A stretch of 60,824 nt of DNA from Gordoniibacillus chartarius. Lineage in GTDB: Bacteria > Bacillota > Bacilli > Paenibacillales > NBRC-103111. The notes below the pieces were generated by a model, which was not told the origin of the DNA, searched no databases, and worked only from the letters and a program-made list of their open reading frames with translations. The stretch lies in contig NZ_JBHLWN010000101.1 of assembly GCF_042432825.1 (NCBI RefSeq), forward strand, positions 1 through 60,824, read 5' to 3'. Position numbers and translations under genes: made by a program. Each line of letters starts with the position of its first letter. Positions within the stretch are counted from its first letter, which is position 1. Positions 8,805-18,175 of the stretch are shown in pieces.

Positions 8805-11363
8805 TTAGCTGCGCGGCTTGGCGCGATTCGTCGGCGTCGCTTGCAGCGGATCGTCAGGCCAATAATGCTTCGGATACCGCCCCTTTAGATCTTTTTTCAC
8901 CTCGAAATACGTCGAACGCCAGAACGAAGCGAGGTCCTTCGTCACCTGTACCGGCCGCTGAGCCGGCGACAGCAGGTGCAGCGTCAGCGGCACTCGCCCG
9001 CCTGCAATGCGCGGCGTCTCCGTCCAGCCGAACACCTCTTGCAGCCGTACGGCAAGCGTCGGCTGCTCCGGATCGCCGTAATCGACCGGAATCCGCGACC
9101 CGCTAGGCACCGTAATGTGCGTCGGCGCTTCCCGTTCCAGCCGGGAGCGCTGCTCCCAGCTTAATCCCGCCTCAAGTACTGCCGTCATGGAAAGGCGCTG
9201 CAGGTCGGAGCGTCCGCGCATGCCGCCGACATGCGGGCCGAGCCAGTCGTCGAGCGCTGCCAGCAAGCCCTCCTCCGACATATCCGGCCATGAATCCGGA
9301 TCGTTGCGATGCAGGAAGCCGATTCGCTCCTTTAGCTGCTCGGATGCCTTCGACCATGGAAGTATCGTTAAGCCTGCGCTGCGAATGCCGCTTAGCAATG
9401 CCGCGCGCAGCTCATCCTCAGGCGGCTTGTCCCAGATCGCTTCCTTGAGCGTAAGCACGCCGAGCTTCCGTTTTATTCGCGCCAGCACCTGCTGCCGTTC
9501 GCCGTCCCATTCGAACGAGGCTTCTTGGACGATGCGATCCGGCATCGCCCGCTCCAGTTCAGGGAGGCTGACCGGCGCGGCGAGCCAGATCCGGCTCTCG
9601 GTGCCGCCGTCGTCCACATCGGCGGCGACGATATACGGCGCTGCGGCGAGCCGCTGATCGCCGCCCAGCGCGGCGCCCCGCCCGCCGCTCAGCAGGAACT
9701 TGCCGCCGCCGCGCGCTTGCCCGACCCGGTCCGGGTAAGCGAAGGCGAGCAGCATCCCGGCTTCGTCCGGGATGCCTCTCGCGCCGGCGGGGATGCCGAG
9801 CATCCGCCGCCAGGCGCCCGCTTCGGCGGCGGCGCGGCTCGCCGCCGCCGGGTCCGCGCCGGCGGTCCGGGCGTCTGCGCCGGCCGCCAGGGCGTGCAGC
9901 GCCTCCACGCGGAGGCGCATATCCGCGTCGGCGCCGCCGGGGGCGCCGCGCAGCAGGTCCCGCTCGCCGAGCAGAGCGGCGAGCTCGCAGGCCAGCGCGC
10001 CGCGCCCGAGCTCAGCGCCGCGCAGCAGCATGTGCGCGAGCCGTGGCGCTGCGCCCAGCTCGGCCATACGCCGGCCGTGGGCGGTCACCGTCCCGGCCGC
10101 GTCCAGCGCGCCGAGCTCCGCCAGCAGCTCGCGCGCCTGCTCGTACGCCGCCGCCGGCGGCGGCGTGAGCCAAGCGAGCTCGGCCGGATCGCGAACGCCC
10201 CACACGGCCAGCTCGAGCGCGAGCGAGCTCAGGTCGGCCTCCAGCACTTCCGGCTTGCCGTGCGCCGGCAGCCGCCGCTCCTCCTCCTCGCTCCAAAGCC
10301 GATAGCAGACGCCCGGTCCGAGACGTCCGGCGCGGCCGCGCCGCTGATCCGCCGAAGACAGCGGCACAGGCACCGTCTCAAGCCGCGTCATCCCGCTCCG
10401 CGGCGAGAACCGCGACACGCGCGCAAGACCGCTGTCCACGACGATGCGAACCCCTTCGACCGTCAAGCTCGTCTCGGCGATCGCCGTGGCCAGCACGACC
10501 TTGCGCGTGCCGTCTGCCGCAGGCTGCAGCGCCCGATCCTGCGCCTCCTGCGGCATCGCTCCGTACAGCGCCGCCAATCGTACCCGGCCGCCGCCCGGAG
10601 CCGATCCTGCGCTGAGCGCTTGGCCGAGCAGCGCCTCCGTACGCCGAATTTCTCCCGCTCCGGGCAGAAACACCAGCACATCGCCTTCCGTCTCGTCCCG
10701 CAGCGCCTCCAGGACAACCGCGGCGACCGCTTGTTCGATCCCCCGGCCGAGCGGATGCTGCGCAGCCGTCACCGCCGCCGTCTGAACCGGCCGATACCGC
10801 ATCTCTACCGGATACGTCCTCCCCCTGCTGCGGACGACGGGCACGCCGCCCATCAGACCGGAGACCGGTTCCGCGTCCAACGTCGCCGACATGACGAGCA
10901 GCCGCAAATCCTCGCGGATCAGGCTCTGGGCCTGCAAGCAAAGCGCCAGCCCGAGATCCGCCTGCAGACTGCGCTCATGAAACTCGTCAAAAATAACCGC
11001 ACCGATACCGTCCAGCGACGGATCGCTCTGCAGCATGCGCGTCAATACGCCTTCCGTGATGACCTCGATGCGCGTCGCCGCGCTGACCTTCGTTTCGCCT
11101 CTCACCCGGTAGCCGACGGCAGCCCCGACCGGCTCGCCGAGCGAGCGGGCCATATAGGCGGCCGCCGAACGGGCGGCCAGCCGGCGCGGCTCCAGCATAA
11201 CGACGCGCTTACCCTGCAGCCAGTCCTCCTCCAGCAGAGCGAGCGGTACACGCGTCGTCTTTCCCGCACCCGGCTCGGCCACCAGCACCGCACCGGTTTG
11301 TTCTCTCAAGCATTGCCGCAGCTCCGGCAGCACCTCGTCGATCGGCAATGTCACCCCCGTCAT
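8805..11363 (-). CDS. hrpB: DEAH-box ATP-dependent RNA helicase HrpB
   Basis: An 852-residue helicase of the HrpB type. Motif I is AEPGAGKTT near residue 35, the Walker B is DEFHERS (the DEFH form typical of HrpB), motif III is SATLD, and motif VI is QRRGRAGR. The C-terminal half has the helicase-associated and HrpB-specific domains with LTLHLLSPAQRPVQVTKDL near the end. Length is standard. The segment encoding residues about 360-550 is very alanine-, glycine- and arginine-rich and locally high in GC, producing long open frames on the opposite strand. Bacterial function is poorly defined. Confidence 0.93.
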   Translation of the reverse strand: MTGVTLPIDEVLPELRQCLREQTGAVLVAEPGAGKTTRVPLALLEEDWLQGKRVVMLEPRRLAARSAAAYMARSLGEPVGAAVGYRVRGETKVSAATRIEVITEGVLTRMLQSDPSLDGIGAVIFDEFHERSLQADLGLALCLQAQSLIREDLRLLVMSATLDAEPVSGLMGGVPVVRSRGRTYPVEMRYRPVQTAAVTAAQHPLGRGIEQAVAAVVLEALRDETEGDVLVFLPGAGEIRRTEALLGQALSAGSAPGGGRVRLAALYGAMPQEAQDRALQPAADGTRKVVLATAIAETSLTVEGVRIVVDSGLARVSRFSPRSGMTRLETVPVPLSSADQRRGRAGRLGPGVCYRLWSEEEERRLPAHGKPEVLEADLSSLALELAVWGVRDPAELAWLTPPPAAAYEQARELLAELGALDAAGTVTAHGRRMAELGAAPRLAHMLLRGAELGRGALACELAALLGERDLLRGAPGGADADMRLRVEALHALAAGADARTAGADPAAASRAAAEAGAWRRMLGIPAGARGIPDEAGMLLAFAYPDRVGQARGGGKFLLSGGRGAALGGDQRLAAAPYIVAADVDDGGTESRIWLAAPVSLPELERAMPDRIVQEASFEWDGERQQVLARIKRKLGVLTLKEAIWDKPPEDELRAALLSGIRSAGLTILPWSKASEQLKERIGFLHRNDPDSWPDMSEEGLLAALDDWLGPHVGGMRGRSDLQRLSMTAVLEAGLSWEQRSRLEREAPTHITVPSGSRIPVDYGDPEQPTLAVRLQEVFGWTETPRIAGGRVPLTLHLLSPAQRPVQVTKDLASFWRSTYFEVKKDLKGRYPKHYWPDDPLQATPTNRAKPRS

Positions 11364-11474
11364 CCGACGTCCACTCCCCTTCTCCCCACTTCTGTCCTCC
11401 GCTACAATTTGCTACAATAGATCAACAGTATGACATATTCTTGGCAACCCCGTATACAAAGGAGACCGCAAACG

Positions 11475-12440
11475 ATGATCCGCTGCCGCTTTGCGCCCAC
11501 ACCGTCCGGACAGCTTCATCTGGGCAACGCCCGCACCGCTCTGCTCGCCTGGCTAGACGCCCGCAGCCGCGGCGGTACGATCGTCCTGCGCATCGAAGAC
11601 ATCGACAAGCAGCGTTCCCGCCCCCAGCATCAAGCATCCATTATGCAAGACCTGCAATGGCTCGGTCTGGACTGGGACGAAGGACCCGACAAGGGCGGCC
11701 CATACGCCCCATATATTCAGAGCGAGCGCGAACAGCTGTATGCCGAAGCGTTAGCTCAGCTGCAAGCCGCCGGCAAGCTGTATCCTTGCTACTGCAGCCG
11801 CGCCGAGCTATTGACTATGGCCAATGCTCCGCACGGATTGACGTCCGAAGGCCCGATATACCCCGGCACATGCAGAAAGCTGACCGCAGCCGAGCGCTTA
11901 GAGCGTGAACGGCACAAGCAGCCTTCCATGCGTTTCCATATGCATACAGCAGCCGACGAGAAAACGTTCGCCTTCGAAGACCGCGTCGCCGGCATGCAGC
12001 GCTTCCCTAACGGCGGCGATTTTGTCGTCCTTCGGGCCGACGGCATGTTCAGCTATCAGCTCGCGGTCGTTGTCGACGATGCCGCAATGGGCATCACCGA
12101 TGTGCTGCGGGGCGCCGACCTGCTCGACTCCACGCCGCGCCAGCTCGCCTTGTTCGTCGCGCTCGGACTCCCGGCGCCGCAGTACGCTCACGTGCCGCTG
12201 CTGCTCGATGCGGACGGCAGCCGTCTGGCCAAACGGCACCGTGCACTGAGCCTCGCCGAGCTGCGAGCACAAGGCGCATCGCCCGAGCGGATCATCGGCG
12301 TGCTCGCTTGCCTGAGCGGCCTGCTCGATCGCCCTGAGCCGGTACAAGCTCACGAGCTGGTCCGAGAATTCTCTATCAGCCGCGTGCCTCGCGAGCCGGC
12401 AAGACTTCAAGCGGAATATATCGGCTTTATGCTCTCCTAA
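11475..12440 (+). CDS. gluQRS: Glutamyl-Q tRNA(Asp) synthetase
   Basis: A 321-residue truncated GluRS paralogue that attaches glutamate to queuosine in tRNA-Asp. The class I signature is PTPSGQLHLGNARTALLAW; the KMSKS counterpart is RLAKRH. The zinc site reads CYC then YPGTC, matching the Cys-x-Cys...Tyr-x3-Cys pattern of this family, and the anticodon-binding domain of GluRS is absent, as expected. The start ATG 11475 has AAAGGAGA nine bases upstream. It diverges from hrpB. Confidence 0.93.
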   Translation: MIRCRFAPTPSGQLHLGNARTALLAWLDARSRGGTIVLRIEDIDKQRSRPQHQASIMQDLQWLGLDWDEGPDKGGPYAPYIQSEREQLYAEALAQLQAAGKLYPCYCSRAELLTMANAPHGLTSEGPIYPGTCRKLTAAERLERERHKQPSMRFHMHTAADEKTFAFEDRVAGMQRFPNGGDFVVLRADGMFSYQLAVVVDDAAMGITDVLRGADLLDSTPRQLALFVALGLPAPQYAHVPLLLDADGSRLAKRHRALSLAELRAQGASPERIIGVLACLSGLLDRPEPVQAHELVREFSISRVPREPARLQAEYIGFMLS

Positions 12441-12540
12441 TCGCGCAATACTACAGGGCGTACCCACCGCTCATTAATGTACGCGAACATAGTTCCCCGC
12501 TTATCGACGAAGCTGCTTCGCATCATTTCTGCAGCCGAAC

Positions 12541-12570
12541 AAAAAAACTCCCGTCGCCGGGAGTTTTTCG
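12541..12570. terminator. Bidirectional intrinsic terminator between gluQRS and ricA
   Basis: AAAAAAACTCCCG-tcgc-CGGGAGTTTTT forms a seven-pair stem flanked by A and T runs, between two convergent genes, so it can stop transcription from both sides. Confidence 0.85.
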
Positions 12571-12574
12571 TCTT

Positions 12575-13039
12575 TTATTCGCAGCTCGCCGGCGCCGACA
12601 CCGTTCCGGCTTCCACATTGATTTTATCCGCAACTTGATCGCGAATAACCGTAACGACCAGCTGCAGCAAGTAATTGATATCCTGCTGCGTCTGCTTAAA
12701 CTCGCTGACGACCGGAATGCCGTCGAGCTCATCCTGCAGCGCTTCGATCTCCGATTCAATCTTCGCGACCATATCGGGATTTTTGAACGTCGTCTCGAAC
12801 GCGACGATCTCTTTTTGTTTTTTCTTAATGGCACTAATTAATCCTTGCACCCGCTCGTTTTGCTGAATCAGCTTCTCCGCCTTCTGGTACTGCTGTACTT
12901 CAGCGGACTCCGAGATCAGTGCCGCCAATTCTTTCGCCTTCTGAAGCACATCCTCGCGGACGATCATTTCCGTATTCGAGTACGTCTCCATGACCCCGTT
13001 CGCCGCAAACTTTCGCAGCAGCTCTTCCTTCTCCGACAT
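12575..13039 (-). CDS. ricA: RicA (YmcA) family regulatory protein
   Basis: A 154-residue helical protein of the YlbF/YmcA family. In B. subtilis RicA works with RicF and RicT in the Y-complex, which affects RNase Y-dependent mRNA maturation, competence, biofilm and sporulation. Recognition rests on VLQKAKELAALISESAEVQQYQKAE and the run AEKLIQQNERVQGLISAIKKKQKE, plus its place directly after miaB (32 bases), the same as B. subtilis ymcB-ymcA. A single cysteine sits near the C-terminus (SCE), where cluster-ligating cysteines occur in this complex. Confidence 0.9.
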   Translation of the reverse strand: MSEKEELLRKFAANGVMETYSNTEMIVREDVLQKAKELAALISESAEVQQYQKAEKLIQQNERVQGLISAIKKKQKEIVAFETTFKNPDMVAKIESEIEALQDELDGIPVVSEFKQTQQDINYLLQLVVTVIRDQVADKINVEAGTVSAPASCE

Positions 13040-13070
13040 TCCTGCACACTCCTTCTGCTATTCCGATCCG

Positions 13071-14552
13071 TCAAACCGACAGCTGCAGCGGCTCTTCCAC
13101 GAGCTCGCCCTTCAGCGTCCATGTGTTTGCCTCGGTTACGCGTACAAACGCCATTTTTCCTTCCAAGCTCTTCGGCCCGGCAAAATGCACCAGCTTATTC
13201 GTCCGGGTCCGGCCGGCCAGCACATCCGGGTTCGTCTTGCTCTCGCCCTCGACCAGCACCTCGACAACTTCGCCCTTCAGCTTCAGATTCGAAGCGCGAG
13301 CCGAAATCATCAGCTCATCGTTGAGCCGCTGCAGGCGCCGTTTCTTGACGTCCATCGGCACGTTGTCTTCCATCGCGGCGGCCGGCGTCCCGTCCCGCGG
13401 CGAATAGATGAACGTAAACGCGTTATCGTAGCCAACCTCTCGGACGAGCGACAGCGTCTCCTCAAACTGCTCCTCCGTCTCGTTCGGGAAGCCGACGATG
13501 ATGTCCGTCGTCATCACGACGTTAGGAATCGCCGCCTTCAGCTTCCCGACCAGCTCCAAATACTGCTCGCGCGTATATTTGCGGCTCATCAGCTTCAGTA
13601 CCTCGGTCGAGCCCGACTGCACCGGCAGGTGAATATGCTCGACCAGATTGCCGCCTTTCGCCAGTACTTCGATCAGATGATCGTCGAAATCGCGAGGGTG
13701 CGATGTCGTAAAGCGGATACGCGGAATGTCGATTTTGCGGATATCGTCCATCAGATCGCCGAACAAATAGTTGATATCGTCAAAATCTTTCCCATATGCA
13801 TTCACGTTCTGTCCCAGCAGCGTAATCTCCTGCACGCCTTGACGAGCGAGGTCGCGCACCTCCGCCAGCACGTCCTGCGGACGGCGGCTGCGCTCCTTGC
13901 CGCGCGTATACGGCACGATGCAGTACGTGCAGAACTTGTCGCAGCCGTACATGATGTTGACCCACGCCTTCATACCCGAGCGTTTGCGCGGCAAGTTTTC
14001 AATGATGTCGCCTTCCTTGGACCACACCTCGACAACCGATTCCTTACTGAACGAAGCGTCACGAAGCAGGATCGGCAGGCGGTGAATATTGTGCGTGCCG
14101 AAGATCAGATCGACGAAGGCATGCTTCTGCATAATCCGATTGACGACCGCTTCTTCCTGCGACATACAGCCGCAAACGCCAAGCACAAGTCCCGGGTTGC
14201 GCGTCTTCAGATGCTTCAGATGTCCGAGCTCGCCAAACACCTTATCTTCCGCATTTTCACGGATAGCGCAAGTGTTGAGCAGGATGACGTCGGCCTCTTC
14301 CTTGTCCTCCGTCTCGGTGTAGCCCATCTGCTCAAGCAGACCCTTCATCGTCTCTGTATCGTTCTCGTTCATTTGGCAGCCGTAAGTGCGGATCATATAC
14401 GACTTCCCGGCCCCGAACAGCTTCAGCTCCTCCGGGATCGCAAAATCATACAGCACCGCGATTTCTTCCTTGCCGCGCTTCTTAGCGTCCTTCAAGGACG
14501 GTGGTTGAAAATATATCGAATAATCCTTGTCGGATTTCGTCTCTTTCGTCAT
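13071..14552 (-). CDS. miaB: tRNA-2-methylthio-N6-isopentenyladenosine synthase MiaB
   Basis: A 493-residue radical-SAM methylthiotransferase acting on A37 of tRNAs reading UNN codons. The N-terminal domain has the second-cluster cysteines (GCQMNEND, CAIRENAEDK, CGCMSQEE). The SAM cluster motif is CDKFCTYC, and a TRAM domain occupies the last ~65 residues. Length is normal for Firmicutes, with the usual N-terminal extension. The upstream promoter is good (14595-14624). Confidence 0.96.
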   Translation of the reverse strand: MTKETKSDKDYSIYFQPPSLKDAKKRGKEEIAVLYDFAIPEELKLFGAGKSYMIRTYGCQMNENDTETMKGLLEQMGYTETEDKEEADVILLNTCAIRENAEDKVFGELGHLKHLKTRNPGLVLGVCGCMSQEEAVVNRIMQKHAFVDLIFGTHNIHRLPILLRDASFSKESVVEVWSKEGDIIENLPRKRSGMKAWVNIMYGCDKFCTYCIVPYTRGKERSRRPQDVLAEVRDLARQGVQEITLLGQNVNAYGKDFDDINYLFGDLMDDIRKIDIPRIRFTTSHPRDFDDHLIEVLAKGGNLVEHIHLPVQSGSTEVLKLMSRKYTREQYLELVGKLKAAIPNVVMTTDIIVGFPNETEEQFEETLSLVREVGYDNAFTFIYSPRDGTPAAAMEDNVPMDVKKRRLQRLNDELMISARASNLKLKGEVVEVLVEGESKTNPDVLAGRTRTNKLVHFAGPKSLEGKMAFVRVTEANTWTLKGELVEEPLQLSV

Positions 14553-14594
14553 TTCGAGGTCACCCCTTTATAAAAGCCTAATCTCATAACCTCG

Positions 14595-14624
14595 ATTATA
14601 GCATGATTCGGGAGACCGATTCAA
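14595..14624 (-). promoter_or_regulatory. Promoter of miaB-ricA
   Basis: On the minus strand TTGAAT (14619-14624) and TATAAT (14595-14600) are separated by 18 bases, with a TG one base before the -10 (extended -10). It lies about 43 bases upstream of the miaB start. Confidence 0.7.
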
Positions 14625-14658
14625 AAGGAAATCCGTTTCACCTCTATGATTAATGTCA

Positions 14659-15231
14659 TTAATCTTCTAAAATCTCCGCCATTTCGCCTGTTTTCACGCC
14701 TGCCGCATTTCCTTCATCGGTATCAATGTGCATATCCAGCGCATATTGCTCCGACACCCTTGCAATCACATCCTCGAAGATCAGCGGCCGCTCACCGTTC
14801 ACTCTGACCCGCAGCCTTTGTTTGTCCGTAATCCCCCACTTGGCCGCATCTTCCGTATGGAAATGAATATGCCGGGCCGCCACGATCACGCCTTCCTGCA
14901 GCTCGACCTCTCCTGCCGGACCGCGTACGATAAGCCCCGGCGTGCCGGCGATGTTGCCGGATTCCCGTACCGGCGGATTGACGCCTAACGCGAAAGCGTC
15001 CGTACGGGACACTTCAATTTGCGTTTTGCCGCGCGCAGGGCCCAAGATGCGAACCTTGTCGAATTTCCCCTTAGGCCCGATGATGGCCACCTGCTCTTCG
15101 GCGGCGAACTGCCCGGGCTGCGACAACGGCTTCAGCTCCTTCAGCTGGTAACCGGTTCCGAACAGCACCTCAATATGCTCAGGGGACAGGTGGATGTGAC
15201 GCGCAGAAATTCCGATCGGCACTTGCTTCAT
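14659..15231 (-). CDS. pduL: Phosphate propanoyltransferase PduL
   Basis: A 190-residue acyl-CoA:phosphate transferase of the PduL type, interconverting propionyl- or acetyl-CoA and acyl phosphate. The zinc-binding histidine motifs are SARHIHLSPEH and AARHIHFHTEDA, with HIDTDEGNAAG near the C-terminus. No encapsulation peptide precedes the first domain, so this is the free, housekeeping type (a Pta alternative) rather than a microcompartment form. It lies downstream of korAB, and together they could make acyl-phosphate and ATP from oxoacids. Confidence 0.93.
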   Translation of the reverse strand: MKQVPIGISARHIHLSPEHIEVLFGTGYQLKELKPLSQPGQFAAEEQVAIIGPKGKFDKVRILGPARGKTQIEVSRTDAFALGVNPPVRESGNIAGTPGLIVRGPAGEVELQEGVIVAARHIHFHTEDAAKWGITDKQRLRVRVNGERPLIFEDVIARVSEQYALDMHIDTDEGNAAGVKTGEMAEILED

Positions 15232-15333
15232 ATGTATCGCCTCTTTCGACAGTGATAATTACCCCTCAGTTTCCCCGCATACAGAAGGAGCATACGGACC
15301 TACGTCCGCATGCTCCATGTTCATGCTATGAGA

Positions 15334-16200
15334 TTACTTGAATTCAGCCACAAGCTTCTCGAATTCCGCTTCGGTCAGCTGGATATTTTGCTTCGCGAGG
15401 CCTTCTTCTTTGAAGCCGTACACGAGATCCTCGTAGCTCTTCTTCGTTTTATCCTGATAGATGATGCCGGTCAGCATGCCGTTCGTTTCCATCAGCTTCG
15501 TCATCGCCATCACGCGGTTCGTCGGATCGTAGTCCGGAATTTCTTCCAGATCGACGACATTTTCCTTGAACCAGTCGTATGTGTTGATTTTGTTGAAGGT
15601 AACGCAAGGGCTGAATACGTTGATGAAGGAGAAGCCTTTGTGTTGAAGGCCCGCTTCAATCACAGCCGTCAGCTGCTTCAGGTTGCTGGAGAACGATTGA
15701 GCTACGAACGTAGCGCCGGAAGCGAGCGCCATCTCGATCGGCGACAGCGCCGATTCGATCGAGCCCTGCGGCGTCGACTTCGTCTTGAAGCCTTCCGCCG
15801 AACGCGGCGACGTTTGGCCCTTCGTCAGACCGTAAATTTGGTTGTCCATAACGATGTACGTCATGTCGATGTTGCGGCGGATCGCATGAACCGTATGTCC
15901 CATCCCGATTGCGAAGCCGTCGCCGTCACCACCGGAAGCGATGACCGTCAGCTCGCGGTTCGCCATCTTGAGGCCTTGTGCGATTGGGAGCGAGCGGCCG
16001 TGTACGCCGTGGAAGCCGTAGCAGTTAATGTAGCCGGAAATACGGCCCGAGCAGCCGATACCCGATACGATAGCCAGGTTCTCAGGTTCCAGGCCGACGT
16101 TCGCCGCTGCGCGCTGGATCGAAGCTTGCACCGAGAAGTCGCCGCAGCCCGGGCACCAGTTCGGTTTCACATTGTTGCGGAAGTCTTTTAATGTTGCCAT
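15334..16200 (-). CDS. korB: 2-oxoacid:ferredoxin oxidoreductase, beta subunit
   Basis: A 288-residue thiamine-diphosphate subunit. WCPGCGDF lies near the N-terminus and the TPP/Mg motif is GGDGDGFAIG followed by MDNQIYGLTKGQTSPRS. The start ATG 16200 has AAGGAG upstream and overlaps the alpha-subunit stop by 13 bases; the ATG at 16221 lacks a site. With KorA it oxidatively decarboxylates a 2-oxoacid, probably 2-oxoglutarate as judged by similarity to KorAB, passing electrons to ferredoxin. Confidence 0.93.
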   Translation of the reverse strand: MATLKDFRNNVKPNWCPGCGDFSVQASIQRAAANVGLEPENLAIVSGIGCSGRISGYINCYGFHGVHGRSLPIAQGLKMANRELTVIASGGDGDGFAIGMGHTVHAIRRNIDMTYIVMDNQIYGLTKGQTSPRSAEGFKTKSTPQGSIESALSPIEMALASGATFVAQSFSSNLKQLTAVIEAGLQHKGFSFINVFSPCVTFNKINTYDWFKENVVDLEEIPDYDPTNRVMAMTKLMETNGMLTGIIYQDKTKKSYEDLVYGFKEEGLAKQNIQLTEAEFEKLVAEFK

Positions 16201-17936
16201 ACCAGCGTCAGCTCCTTGCATTCTTTATAGATTTCCGAAGGTAAGAACGGATTGCCGTTATATTTGAGCACGGAGCGGATTTTGTCCGCTTGGCCTACGT
16301 TCAGTTTGATCAGCTGAGTCAGCTGGCCGGTTGCGTTGTATTCCACAACGACAACCTGCTTTGCCTTATCCATGTATGGCTTCAGCTCTTCTGTCGGGAA
16401 CGGATGCAGCTGGCGGACGGTTGCGCGGTTCGTCTTAATGCCGTCCTTCTCCAGGCGGCCGCGCCCTTCGTCGATTGTACCGCCGGTCGAGCTCATGTTG
16501 ATAATGAGCAGATCCGGGTTGTCATGCTTCGCATCGACCAGAATCGGGTTGCGGATCTTAATGTGCTTCATTTTCTCCATCCGCTTATCCATCATCTTCT
16601 GACGGTTAACAGGAGACTCGGACGGACGGCCGTCTTGATCGTGCTCGACGCCGGTCACGTGGTGCAGACCGTTCTTCATGCCGGGAATAACACGCGGCGA
16701 TACGCCGTTCTCTGTAAACTCATAACGCTTGAACAGCTTGTTCTCTTCAAGCGGCGGTGCTTCCGTTACAAGCGCGCCGCGGTCGATGACGACTTGCTTG
16801 AAGTCGAGCAGCTCGGAAGACTGCTTGCCGAGCGACAGCTGCAGGTCCGTCAGCAGGATGACCGGGCACTGCCACTTCTCGGCCAGGTTGAACGCTTCGA
16901 TCGTATCGTAGAAGCAATCCTCGATGGAGCTTGGCGCCAGAACGATCTTCGGAATTTCGCCGTGCGTACCGTAGATCATCGCGAGAACGTCGGATTGCTC
17001 GATTTTTGTCGGCAAGCCTGTCGAAGGACCGCCACGCTGCGTATCGACGATAACGACCGGCGTTTCCGTCATACCGGCCAGACCAATCGCTTCCATCATG
17101 AGCGACAGACCGGGACCTGCGGAGGCGGTAAGCGCGCGAACGCCGCCGTAGTTGGCACCGATAGCCATCGTGATTGCCGCGATTTCGTCTTCCGTCTGGA
17201 TGACGGTTCCGCCGAACTTCGGCAGCACTTTAATCAAGTATTCCATAACCTCGGAAGCAGGCGTAATCGGGTAAGCCGGCATGAAGCGGCACCCTGCGGC
17301 AACGGCGCCAAGGCCGATCGCATCGTTACCGATCATAAACAGCTTCTGCTTGCCGTCGGCAGGCTCAAGCTGGAATTCCGGGATCGGACCGCCGGCCAGC
17401 TCGAGTACGAACTCGGCGCCGCGGCGTACCGCTTCGACGTTCTTCTCTACTACAGCAGGACCTTTGCGTCCGAACTCTTCTTCTACCGCTTTATTAAACA
17501 CCTCAAGCGGCAAACCGAGCAATGCCCAGGATGCGCCGGAGGCGACCATGTTCTTGAACAGGGATGTGCCGAGCTCTTCTGCAATCGCCGTAATCGGCAC
17601 CGGGAACAGACGGGCTTGAATGCCTTCCGGCATCGTCGGGTTGAATTTCGCGTCGGCGACAACGACACCGTTCGCGCGCAGTTCGTGTGCGTTCAAATCA
17701 ATCGTTTCCTGGTCGAATGCCACCAGAATGTCCAGGTCGTCGGAAATGCCGCGGATCGGCTTCGTGCTGATCCGGATCTTGTTGTTGGTGTGCCCGCCCT
17801 TAATCCGCGAGGAGAAATGACGGTAGCCGTACAAGTAGTACCCAAGGCGATTCAAGGCCGTAGAGAAAATCCGGTCGGTACTCTCTACCCCTTCACCTTG
17901 TTGTCCCCCGATCTTCCAAGATAACTGACTAATCAA
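16188..17936 (-). CDS. korA: 2-oxoacid:ferredoxin oxidoreductase, fused gamma-alpha subunit
   Basis: A 582-residue protein. Residues 1 to about 185 form the gamma domain (GGQQGEGVESTDRIF, SSRIKGGHTNNKIRIS), and residues about 200-580 the alpha subunit with AYPITPASEVMEYL and DTQRGGPSTGLPTK. This gamma-alpha fusion is the two-subunit KorAB architecture. The start codon is TTG at 17936, behind AAAGGAGTGG. No ferredoxin domain is present, so an external ferredoxin is needed. A sigma-A-like promoter with an inverted repeat is found about 70-125 bases upstream. Confidence 0.94.
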   Translation of the reverse strand: MISQLSWKIGGQQGEGVESTDRIFSTALNRLGYYLYGYRHFSSRIKGGHTNNKIRISTKPIRGISDDLDILVAFDQETIDLNAHELRANGVVVADAKFNPTMPEGIQARLFPVPITAIAEELGTSLFKNMVASGASWALLGLPLEVFNKAVEEEFGRKGPAVVEKNVEAVRRGAEFVLELAGGPIPEFQLEPADGKQKLFMIGNDAIGLGAVAAGCRFMPAYPITPASEVMEYLIKVLPKFGGTVIQTEDEIAAITMAIGANYGGVRALTASAGPGLSLMMEAIGLAGMTETPVVIVDTQRGGPSTGLPTKIEQSDVLAMIYGTHGEIPKIVLAPSSIEDCFYDTIEAFNLAEKWQCPVILLTDLQLSLGKQSSELLDFKQVVIDRGALVTEAPPLEENKLFKRYEFTENGVSPRVIPGMKNGLHHVTGVEHDQDGRPSESPVNRQKMMDKRMEKMKHIKIRNPILVDAKHDNPDLLIINMSSTGGTIDEGRGRLEKDGIKTNRATVRQLHPFPTEELKPYMDKAKQVVVVEYNATGQLTQLIKLNVGQADKIRSVLKYNGNPFLPSEIYKECKELTLVWQH

Positions 17937-18005
17937 CGTAGTCCACTCCTTTGATGGTCGCCGCTTCAGCGGCTGCGAGGTTCAATCGATACAAGCCTCA
18001 ATCTC

Positions 18006-18033
18006 GTAATAATAAAATCTTAACAAGTGTCAA
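18006..18033 (-). promoter_or_regulatory. Promoter of korAB
   Basis: On the minus strand a perfect TTGACA (18028-18033) is followed after 16 bases by TATTAC (18006-18011). It lies about 70 bases upstream of the korA TTG start. Confidence 0.6.
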
Positions 18034-18059
18034 CCAAATTCTATGCCTTTACTTGTTAA
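18020..18059. promoter_or_regulatory. Inverted repeat spanning the korA -35 region (candidate operator)
   Basis: TTAACAAGT at 18020-18028 and its exact complement ACTTGTTAA at 18051-18059 flank 22 bases that include most of the -35 hexamer. A nine-base perfect dyad across a promoter suggests a dimeric regulator; the regulator is not identified. Confidence 0.4.
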
Positions 18060-18175
18060 ATTGCAAGAGGATGGGACATAGCGAAAACATAGAATTTTTA
18101 GATTGAATCCATATAAAATTGAGAACGGTTTGTGTTCGGCCTAGATTGCAACTGTCAAGCTGTTATCTCCACTGC

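Noticed and set aside
9525..11420. 631-codon open frame on the plus strand opposite hrpB
   Set aside because: Arginine-, alanine- and histidine-rich with no domain; it mirrors the high-GC hrpB gene, whose motifs are all intact on the other strand.
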